64,000 bases of DNA from Pseudomonadota bacterium (GTDB taxonomy: Bacteria; Pseudomonadota; Gammaproteobacteria; Steroidobacterales; SZUA-146), in NCBI GenBank assembly GCA_039028935.1, contig JBCCHD010000014.1, positions 25,059 through 89,058 of the forward strand, given 5' to 3'. Every line of letters starts with the position of its first letter. Positions within the stretch are counted from its first letter, which is position 1. This document shows, one piece after another, positions 55,272 to 62,065 of the stretch. The notes below the pieces were generated by a model. It worked only from the letters and a program-made list of their open reading frames with translations, did no database searches and was not told where the DNA came from. The position numbers and the translations under genes are program-made.

Positions 55272-55814
55272 TCATTCACTGCTGGCGGGCGTGAGTCGCA
55301 CTTCGTAGCAGTGTACCGGTGGCTCATCGTCATCGAAGACGACCTGCTCCAGGTAATCAAACCCCAGCTTGGTCAACAGTTGTTGCGACGCTCGATTGTG
55401 TTCATTGGTAATCGCCAGCACACGCCCGATGCCCTGCGCGCCAGCGAACTGGAGCACACCGCGCGCAGCTTCATACGCGTACCCTTTTCGCCTAGCCGCT
55501 GGCAAAAACGCGTAGCCGATATCGGGGGCCGGAAGCCGCTCTCGTTGGAGCAGTCCACACATCCCCACCGCCTGGCCGCTTGCCACTTCGATAACACAAC
55601 ACAATCCAAACCCGTGGCGAGCATAACTGTCGAGCGGGCCGGCCAGATACTCGCGCGCGTCGGCAAGCGTGCGTACGCCGCGATCACGGATATGGCGAAT
55701 AAAATCGGGGTCGTTGAGCAACGCCACAATAAAGGGCGCGTCGTCGAGCACAAACGGCCGAATACGCAGCCGCTCTGTCGACAACGGCGGCGGCTGACCG
55801 ACCGACGAGGCCAT
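55272..55814 (-). CDS. GNAT-family N-acetyltransferase
   Basis: A 180-residue acetyltransferase of the RimJ/RimL-like branch. The start at 55814 overlaps the stop of the cupin gene by one base (TAATG), so the two are coupled. The N-terminal part begins PLSTERLRIRPFVLDDAPFI, the acetyl-CoA loop is AFLPAARRKGYAYEAARGVL and the C-terminal strand ends EVRLTPASSE. The substrate is not known. The coupled cupin might bind a ligand of the same pathway. Confidence 0.85.
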   Translation of the reverse strand: MASSVGQPPPLSTERLRIRPFVLDDAPFIVALLNDPDFIRHIRDRGVRTLADAREYLAGPLDSYARHGFGLCCVIEVASGQAVGMCGLLQRERLPAPDIGYAFLPAARRKGYAYEAARGVLQFAGAQGIGRVLAITNEHNRASQQLLTKLGFDYLEQVVFDDDEPPVHCYEVRLTPASSE

Positions 55815-56176
55815 TAGCGTAGCTGCTCGTCGTGCGACTTGGTTAACGCAGAGACCACATCGCCCGTATGCCGCGTCGACACAGGTTCGACAAGACAAAT
55901 CCAGCACTCGTTTTCCGCAACGGGTCGGTGCAGCGTATCGCGCGGCACCACATGCATATCGCCCGGACCAAGCTGTGCCTCATAGGTCTCATACTGAATA
56001 GTGAGTTGGCCTTTGACCACGTAAAAGAGCTCGTCCTCATCGTCGTGCTTGTGCCAGGTAAATTCGCCCTTTACCTTCGCAACCTTTATGTACTGGTCAT
56101 TGACGCGTTCGACAATGCGAGGCGACCAATACTCGGTAAGCGTCGCAAATTCATTATCAAGATTGGTGACGGTCAT
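55814..56176 (-). CDS. Cupin domain protein
   Basis: A 120-residue single-domain cupin. The two metal-binding motifs are seen as FTWHKHDDEDELFYVVKGQL and GPGDMHVVPRDTLHRPVAE, so a metal such as Fe, Mn or Zn is expected. Such proteins may be isomerases, epimerases or regulators; nothing here decides. Its stop codon overlaps the acetyltransferase start by one base. Confidence 0.85.
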   Translation of the reverse strand: MTVTNLDNEFATLTEYWSPRIVERVNDQYIKVAKVKGEFTWHKHDDEDELFYVVKGQLTIQYETYEAQLGPGDMHVVPRDTLHRPVAENECWICLVEPVSTRHTGDVVSALTKSHDEQLR

Positions 56177-56196
56177 CGAGTGATACGGGTACGTGA

Positions 56197-56619
56197 TCAG
56201 TCGAACACGTTGGGGCAGCCACCCAGCTCATTAAATTTTGGATCCCAACGCCGCACGTCATTGGCACGCCGCCAGCGACGATGAAAAAACTCCATCAAAC
56301 ACGGACCGCTGTCGACCTGAATAATCATCAGATCGTTTTCCTTGACCTTGTTGTATTCGGGGTATTCCGAGCGCTCTCCCCAGGTCAGACCGCCGTTCAT
56401 CGCCGCGTAGGTGCGCCAAAACTGCACTGGCCCCACCCACCGATTGAGCTCTGTGCTCCACACTTGATACCCGTCCTGTTCGCGCACCTCGCCGTTGCGA
56501 TGATCAGGGCTCTCTGGTTCGGCGGCGCAAGCTTGCAACCCCATCATCAGCAGGCATAGCCCGGCGAGAAGACCGAGCGGTTGGTGTGTTGTCGCGCGAT
56601 TGGCGATCGAGTTTCTCAT
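56197..56619 (-). CDS. Small lipoprotein of unknown function
   Basis: A 140-residue lipoprotein. The ATG at 56619 has GGGGG seven bases upstream, and the signal peptide LLAGLCLLMMGLQAC carries the lipobox LQAC. The mature part, rich in Trp and Arg (WVGPVQFWRTYAAMNGGLTW and FFHRRWRRANDVRRWDPKFN), has two further Cys in SGPCLMEFF and GGCPNVFD. I do not recognise a family. It lies between the M15 peptidase and the cupin gene on the same strand. Confidence 0.68.
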   Translation of the reverse strand: MRNSIANRATTHQPLGLLAGLCLLMMGLQACAAEPESPDHRNGEVREQDGYQVWSTELNRWVGPVQFWRTYAAMNGGLTWGERSEYPEYNKVKENDLMIIQVDSGPCLMEFFHRRWRRANDVRRWDPKFNELGGCPNVFD

Positions 56620-56667
56620 TTCTATTCCCCCAATTGAGCCTTGCCGATCCGGCAAGTGCGAGTGCGT

Positions 56668-57258
56668 TCAGGACGTCTGACCGTGATTGGCTTGCGGCAA
56701 ATACCAATGCCACGGCTCATAGGCATAGCCAAAACGATTGCCCTCAGGATACGACAGGACAAAACCAAATTCACCGGCGCGGCGACACAGCCAGTCGTAA
56801 GCCAAGGTGCGTGCAAAATGGTGAGAGGCGGGCTCACAGCCGAGCGTACCAATATCCAGCGCGCGTCCAGAATGATGTTGGCTACAACCCGGCGGCGCAA
56901 GCACCCGAAAAACCGCGTCGATCGCCTCACCCGCTTCGACTCGGCGCCGCACGATCTCGAACTGCCGCGCAAAGCTGCGGAACCCAGAGATCAAAATTAG
57001 CGACACCTGATCCTCGGCGGCACTGCGTTTCATTGATTGCCAGGCCTGAGCCGCCACAGGCGTTAGTCGATGTTCGATGCCCCGGCGGCTCGTGTCCCCC
57101 ACAACCAGTCCCGTGCCATCCGCGTAGAGCGGCAAATCGCGCTCTTTGAGCAGTCGAGGGTCGCCACCGAGTTGCCGGATGGCCGCGCGCGCTCTCGCCT
57201 CGAGGTCGCCCACCCATTCGTCGCGATACGCCCCACCGCCGATTGTTTCCACCGTCAT
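56668..57258 (-). CDS. M15B D,D-carboxypeptidase-like protein (VanY/DacB-like)
   Basis: A 196-residue zinc peptidase of the VanY type. The zinc ligands and catalytic residues are in SQHHSGRALDIG (SxHxxGxAxD pattern) and EPWHWYLP; the region ISGFRSFARQFEIVRRRV precedes them. There is no convincing signal peptide if the ATG at 57258 is used, so the protein might act on cytosolic or recycled peptides, or the true start may be upstream (57303). It would cleave D-Ala-D-Ala or related peptides. It follows a divergent region separating it from the fibre-like gene. Confidence 0.85.
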   Translation of the reverse strand: MTVETIGGGAYRDEWVGDLEARARAAIRQLGGDPRLLKERDLPLYADGTGLVVGDTSRRGIEHRLTPVAAQAWQSMKRSAAEDQVSLILISGFRSFARQFEIVRRRVEAGEAIDAVFRVLAPPGCSQHHSGRALDIGTLGCEPASHHFARTLAYDWLCRRAGEFGFVLSYPEGNRFGYAYEPWHWYLPQANHGQTS

Positions 57259-57521
57259 GTTGTCGACCTGTCTATGGCCCTCTTTTGCCGAGTATGACCG
57301 CAAAGGTCGCGGTTGTGCCTCGATTGAGACGCGGCTACCCCTGCTCAGTGTCCATCATGGCGGAACGGCCCGCAAACTGTCTAATTTTGCCCGCCCCAGC
57401 CCGATGAGCCACTTTCGAACGCCTTACGGTATGTCTCATTAGGCGCGCACCGATCCGCAGACAATCCGGACGTCGGCGCATCCACAGCTTTGTGACTATC
57501 TGAAAGGAAATGGGGGCGTTT

Positions 57522-58901
57522 ATGAAACTCCGTAACTATCTAAATAATATAGTTTTTATAGCCATATTTATGGCGTCCACAGCAGCCGCCCAGGCAGCGG
57601 TACCCGACGGCATCAGCTATCAGGCCTACCTCACTGACAGCACCGGTTCGCCGATCACCAGCGACGTGTCGATCACGTTTGCGGCGTACAACGTCGACAC
57701 CGGCGGCGTACCGCTCTGGAGCCAAACCCAGCTCGTGTCGCCCGACAATGGTCTATTTAGCGTCGTGCTGGGCAACCCGGTGAACCCCTTTCCAGCAGGA
57801 CTGTTTGACACACCCATCTACGTTGGATTATTCGTCGCGGGCGAAGAGATGCTGCCCCGTCGGGCACTCAACACCTCCGCTTACGCATTCAAATCGGCCG
57901 ATGCCGATACCCTGACCGGCGCCACGGCAGCCGATCTGGATCAATCCTCCGACATCGCGTCGATCAATACCTCTGTGGGCGATCTGCAAAGCGATGTGTC
58001 ATCGGTGCAAACCGGTCTGTCGACCGTACAGTCAGACGTGGCCGTCGCGAGCGGCGACATCGTGACCAACCAAGTCGCCATCAACAACAATAACGCCGAC
58101 ATCAATGCCAACACGGCAAGCATTGCCGCGTTGCAGGCCGTTGGCGCCGACATTACAAGTGTGTCCGTCGGTGCAGGACTCATCGGCGGTTCCTTGTCCG
58201 GCAATGCCAGTGTCGCCATTGCGCCGGGCGGCGTCACCAACGGATTGCTCGGTGACAATGCCGTCACCGGCCCAAAAATTGCCGACGATGCGGTCGGTCC
58301 TGATGAACTCGACAGTAGCGGCAATTACGCGGTAAACGGCATGACCGTAAACGGCGCCACGTCACTGGAGGGACAGGTGGATTTCGATAGCGCGTTTGAT
58401 ATCAACATCTATGACGATTTCAACGGCTTCCGATGGCGTAGCGCGGATGGCTCTCAACAATTCGCGTCTATTGAAGTTCGCGAAAACGACACCAAATTTC
58501 GAGACGTCGCACGTGGTCGCATCATCTTTGAATCCGATACCAACGGTATTGGCATCGGCACCGGCATTCCCGTGTCCACGCACGCGGTGACCATCCCCTC
58601 GCTCGCGGTCACCGGCAACGTTGATATCGGTCTGGAGCGTGTCTCCCAATCGTACCCTCTCGATTCAATGAGCGTCTCCTGTCATTCCCACGGTAATCTG
58701 CCCTGCTACTACGGCTTGGTGACAGTCTCGTGCCCGGTGGGCAAGAAATTGCTGGGTGGCGGCTCGAGCGGCAGCTCTGGACTGTTTGGCAGTGTCTCTA
58801 TCGCGGCACCCATCACTGATTCAGCCTTCCAGTGCGGCGCCTCATACGATATCGCCAACAGCACACGCAACTGCTTTGCCATCTGCGCACGCGTTGATTG
58901 A
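57522..58901 (+). CDS. Secreted coiled-coil fibre-like protein
   Basis: A 459-residue secreted protein. The ATG at 57522 has GGGGG six bases upstream and begins the signal MKLRNYLNNIVFIAIFMAST. The first domain (SYQAYLTDSTGSPITSDVSI and FAAYNVDTGG) is an immunoglobulin-like fold common in secreted proteins with tail-fibre-like parts. Residues of about 145-215 have heptad spacing (SINTSVGDLQSDVSSVQTGL), predicting a parallel, probably trimeric coiled coil. The end holds six Cys (SVSCHSHGNLPCYYGLVTVSC and later FQC, RNC, AIC). It would protrude from the cell as a fibre. It opens a three-gene plus-strand operon with gaps of 26 and 35 bases. Confidence 0.7.
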   Translation: MKLRNYLNNIVFIAIFMASTAAAQAAVPDGISYQAYLTDSTGSPITSDVSITFAAYNVDTGGVPLWSQTQLVSPDNGLFSVVLGNPVNPFPAGLFDTPIYVGLFVAGEEMLPRRALNTSAYAFKSADADTLTGATAADLDQSSDIASINTSVGDLQSDVSSVQTGLSTVQSDVAVASGDIVTNQVAINNNNADINANTASIAALQAVGADITSVSVGAGLIGGSLSGNASVAIAPGGVTNGLLGDNAVTGPKIADDAVGPDELDSSGNYAVNGMTVNGATSLEGQVDFDSAFDINIYDDFNGFRWRSADGSQQFASIEVRENDTKFRDVARGRIIFESDTNGIGIGTGIPVSTHAVTIPSLAVTGNVDIGLERVSQSYPLDSMSVSCHSHGNLPCYYGLVTVSCPVGKKLLGGGSSGSSGLFGSVSIAAPITDSAFQCGASYDIANSTRNCFAICARVD

Positions 58902-58927
58902 GTGATAGTGGGAAAGGAGACAACGAC

Positions 58928-59812
58928 ATGAAACTCACGCCAATGACTCTGCTGGCGATTACCGCGACCGCCACATCACTGGTGCTTGCGGGTATGCTCA
59001 TCGGGCAATCGGGTGCTCAGCAAACGGCATTGAACGCAGCGACGACTAGCGCTACAGAACCCGATGCTCTGCCCACGCCGGACCCCTATCAAGTGCCGGA
59101 CTGGCTGACACGTGCGCCGAAGGAATGGCGCACGGCTTTTACGGACAAGCCCAGTGGCTACGCTCTGCTACTTGACACCAGCCAGCGACGCTTGCTCATC
59201 GACCGCTGCAAACACTACGGGTTCTTCGATGCGCGATCGAATCGGCCGCGTGAACAGAGCGGACCGCGTTGTGAGCGACTGCTCACCGGCACCCTGCTCG
59301 CCTTTAACGGGAATACCGTGCGTACGCAGCTGATCTCGGGGGAGACCATCGATGTCGTGCTGACGCCCGAACGCTCTGTATCCGGCAATGATCACCCTAT
59401 TGAACAAATAACTCTCGCGTTTAAGCGTGAGTCGCTCACGCTCATTCCAGGCCAAACCAACGATCTCATGTCGCAAATCAGCAAGCTCCCCAGTATTCGG
59501 CGAGAATATCAACAGCTCTTTGAGTTTCGGCAAGAGCGATCGGCTGAACAGCGACAACGACTGGCCTCAACGGCACCCTCGACTGATCCATTGCCAGACG
59601 CGCACGCCGAACAACGTCGACTTGACGAGCAGCTAACCGCTGGCGTCCATGACGGCGGTGAGCGCAACGCAGCACCCGGAGGCCAGTCACCACCGGCCAT
59701 CTCGACAGTCACCGATGCGGAGCCCGCTACTAGCCGGGAGGACACACGTAACGTCTCACGACTGCCCAAACCGCCCACCAACCCCACGGGAATCTCCCAG
59801 CCGGGTTCCTGA
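58928..59812 (+). CDS. Membrane-anchored protein with disordered tail, unknown
   Basis: A 294-residue protein with an N-terminal signal or anchor (MTLLAITATATSLVLAGMLI). AGGAG eight bases before the ATG at 58928 supports the start. A central globular part (about residues 50-195) contains ALLLDTSQRRLLIDRCKHYG and CERLLTGTLLAFNGNTVRTQ, with two Cys. The remaining 100 residues are low-complexity, rich in Pro, Ser, Asp and Arg. I do not recognise a family. It is the middle gene of the fibre-like operon, so it could help export or anchor its neighbours; this is inference from position. Confidence 0.6.
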   Translation: MKLTPMTLLAITATATSLVLAGMLIGQSGAQQTALNAATTSATEPDALPTPDPYQVPDWLTRAPKEWRTAFTDKPSGYALLLDTSQRRLLIDRCKHYGFFDARSNRPREQSGPRCERLLTGTLLAFNGNTVRTQLISGETIDVVLTPERSVSGNDHPIEQITLAFKRESLTLIPGQTNDLMSQISKLPSIRREYQQLFEFRQERSAEQRQRLASTAPSTDPLPDAHAEQRRLDEQLTAGVHDGGERNAAPGGQSPPAISTVTDAEPATSREDTRNVSRLPKPPTNPTGISQPGS

Positions 59813-59847
59813 CGTTTTCACCAATTTAATGACTCGATGGAAAAATC

Positions 59848-60390
59848 ATGCAACCGACAATGACAAAGTTCCTAGTTTTCGCCCTGACGTCCATCGCGCT
59901 TGCGACGAGCAGCGCAGCCAGCCAACAGTCGAGTGCCAACTACCGCATCGACTGGGACGTGGTCGACGCAAGCGGTGTGCCGATGAGCTCGGCCAACTAC
60001 ACCGTGATCGATTCGCCGGCCCAACCTTCTGCATTGGGCGAATCGACGAGCGCCAACTATCGGCTCACGCCTGGCTTTTTGGCGGCACCCGATACCGACA
60101 CCGATGCCATTCTCGACTTTATGGACAACTGCACATTGGACCCTAATGCGTCCCAGTACGACTCCAACGGCGACGGCTATGGCAACGTGTGTGACCCCGA
60201 TCTCGACAACAACGGGAGCGTCAACTTTGTGGACTATTCGTTGATGATCGACGCCTTCTTGTCCTCGCCCGGCGCACCCAACTGGAACCCTGACGCGGAT
60301 CTGACTGGCGACAACGTCGTCAACTTTATCGATATCGCTCGATTCCAGCTGTTTTTCCTGGGCCCGCCCGGCCCGAGCGGCAACGACTGA
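59848..60390 (+). CDS. Secreted SSANY-repeat protein with dockerin-like C-terminus
   Basis: A 180-residue secreted protein, third gene of the operon. The signal peptide TKFLVFALTSIALATSSAAS is followed by three related pieces (QSSANYRIDWDVVDASG, MSSANYTVIDSPAQPSALGE, TSANYRLTPGFLAAP), a pattern seen in several extracellular proteins. From residue 90 on there is a thrombospondin type 3-like part (DNCTLDPNASQYDSNGDGYG), two EF-hand loops (LDNNGSVNFVDYSLM and LTGDNVVNFIDIARFQLFFL) and the tail GPPGPSGND. The C-terminal module is shared with three other proteins here. Each loop has calcium-type Asp/Asn positions. No enzymatic role is suggested. Confidence 0.78.
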   Translation: MQPTMTKFLVFALTSIALATSSAASQQSSANYRIDWDVVDASGVPMSSANYTVIDSPAQPSALGESTSANYRLTPGFLAAPDTDTDAILDFMDNCTLDPNASQYDSNGDGYGNVCDPDLDNNGSVNFVDYSLMIDAFLSSPGAPNWNPDADLTGDNVVNFIDIARFQLFFLGPPGPSGND

Positions 60391-60468
60391 TCACATCATC
60401 CCGCGCACCGCTTCTTGCGGTGCGTGGGGCATTGTGCGGACGATGCGACGGCGCTACGCTGCGTCTCT

Positions 60469-60621
60469 ATGATTGCACTGCTCGCCATTCTCGCCTTTGG
60501 TTTTCCACTTGTGGCCTACATATGGTCGCTCCGACAAAAGGCACTCGCCGATCGCCGAAAACTTCAAGTCATTCAACGCCAACTCAAGGTCCTCGACGAA
60601 AAAAACAATGACGGGTCGTAG
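60469..60621 (+). CDS. Possible small membrane protein, 50 residues
   Basis: A short frame starting MIALLAILAFGFPLVAYIWS, a single strong membrane segment, followed by a charged, helical, coiled-coil-like part (RQKALADRRKLQVIQRQLKV) in a layout reminiscent of PspB-type proteins, though no clear family match is seen. No good ribosome site is visible before the ATG at 60469. It sits just after the dockerin-like gene, and the next gene on the minus strand ends only 3 bases away, so it may be the end of the operon or a spurious frame. Confidence 0.4.
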   Translation: MIALLAILAFGFPLVAYIWSLRQKALADRRKLQVIQRQLKVLDEKNNDGS

Positions 60622-60624
60622 CAC

Positions 60625-62049
60625 CTAAGAACCGCAACTTCCCGCCCCGGGTCCGGGTGGGTTAAAGAACATATTGACCACCAGCGTCAAATCCAAGAAA
60701 TTGACGATGCCATCATTGTTGGTGTCGTACACGGCATCCGTGCTCAAAAAAGCACTCGAGAATAGGCTGAAGTCGAGAAAATTCACAATGCAATCATTGT
60801 TAAAGTCCGCATCGCACACATTGCCATAGCCGTCGCCATCGGCGTCGATCTGATCCGGATTAAACCTCGCCCGACAGTTGTCGACCGCAAAGTCAATATC
60901 ATCGTTATCGGTGTCAAACCGGCCACGTTCTTCTATCAAGCGCCACAAGCGATACTCGCCATTGACAAAGTCATCGACCCAATGAAGATCGTCTACCCCA
61001 GTGAGGGGGCCGTCGGATTGGCCAATCGGTGTGCCATTAAATCCGTCGGTGTACACACAGCGCTGCGACAGACGCGAATGATCCGCTGTGTCGGTATTCA
61101 CACAATCGCCTCCCGACCAACCCTCACGAAAATCGATATCGGCCGGTGCAACCAAACTGAATTCGCGCATAAAGCCATAGTACGAATCGAATATCGGCAA
61201 CAGCGTATTGTTCACAAACTGATCGCGCAAAGCGGCTGCATCGTCCTGGCCCTCGTACCAGTCCATGGCTACCGACCCATTGCCATCGGGATCAAACCGC
61301 ACAGCACCCCAGGCGCTCGACCCGAGCAGCTCGGTCGCGACAATACGCAGCGCGCGCGAGATCGGATCAAGCCGAGATTCACTCTCACCGTGCGCGTCTC
61401 GATGACCATTGCGATACACACTGCCGATCATGGTGTTGTGGGCGCCGGGCACCAAGAAAAGATCCACGGCTTCGTCGGTATTCGCGTCAGAAGGAATCAC
61501 CGGCGCAAACCCGAGCGATCGTTCATCGTTGGCATAAAACCCCACGTATTCGGCGATCGGCGGCAGCACGAAGATCGCGCTAGTCCGCAGTCGATCACCC
61601 GGCACCGGATCAAACGCCAGGATGTTGATCTTCTTCAGCGACGGTTCGTTGGCGTAAAAGGAATGCGCCGTATGCAGAGTCGACACCGCGCCGCGGCTAA
61701 AACCGACCAAGTTGAGAATCACGCATTCACCGCTGCACGCGGGCCGCTCATCAAAAATGTCCTCCGCTTTATCGAGCTGTTCGGCCCAGGGCGGCGTGAA
61801 GGGATCGTTCGTTAGGTTCTGCACAATCCCGTCGACGATACCCTTGTGGTGGTGATCGTCGGCCAACTGCGCGCGATGTAAAGACGCCACGGTCTCGGGT
61901 CGGTCAAAGGGGCTGTCACTGTCGTTCCACATCGAGCCGTCAAGGTTGGTGCCCGAAAAGTAAATCGTGACGACCACTTCATCGAACTGTGCCGCGCCGG
62001 GCAGCGATGCGCACAGCAGCAATACAGACACACACATTTTAAATCGCAT
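60625..62049 (-). CDS. Secreted DUF2235-like hydrolase with dockerin-like C-terminus
   Basis: A secreted protein of 474 residues. I use the ATG at 62049 because AGGA is eight bases upstream; MRFKMCVSVLLLCASLPGAA is the signal. The catalytic core resembles DUF2235/Tle1-type alpha/beta hydrolases: the strand TIYFSGTNLDGSMW and the elbow NLVGFSRGAVSTLHTAHSFY, with a likely His in LVPGAHNTMIG. After residue 390 come the thrombospondin type 3-like part (DNCRARFNPDQIDADGDGYG), two EF-hand loops (FNNDCIVNFLDFSLFSSAFL and NNDGIVNFLDLTLVVNMFF) and the tail NPPGPGAGSCGS. Related hydrolases are usually cytosolic or T6SS effectors, so a secreted, tagged version is unusual. The substrate (lipid or ester) is unknown. 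Confidence 0.8.
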   Translation of the reverse strand: MRFKMCVSVLLLCASLPGAAQFDEVVVTIYFSGTNLDGSMWNDSDSPFDRPETVASLHRAQLADDHHHKGIVDGIVQNLTNDPFTPPWAEQLDKAEDIFDERPACSGECVILNLVGFSRGAVSTLHTAHSFYANEPSLKKINILAFDPVPGDRLRTSAIFVLPPIAEYVGFYANDERSLGFAPVIPSDANTDEAVDLFLVPGAHNTMIGSVYRNGHRDAHGESESRLDPISRALRIVATELLGSSAWGAVRFDPDGNGSVAMDWYEGQDDAAALRDQFVNNTLLPIFDSYYGFMREFSLVAPADIDFREGWSGGDCVNTDTADHSRLSQRCVYTDGFNGTPIGQSDGPLTGVDDLHWVDDFVNGEYRLWRLIEERGRFDTDNDDIDFAVDNCRARFNPDQIDADGDGYGNVCDADFNNDCIVNFLDFSLFSSAFLSTDAVYDTNNDGIVNFLDLTLVVNMFFNPPGPGAGSCGS

Positions 62050-62065
62050 TATCATTGTCCTCACC

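Noticed and set aside
60982..61815. 277-codon plus-strand frame opposite the DUF2235-like gene
   Set aside because: No domain; the minus-strand product has signal, catalytic and calcium motifs.
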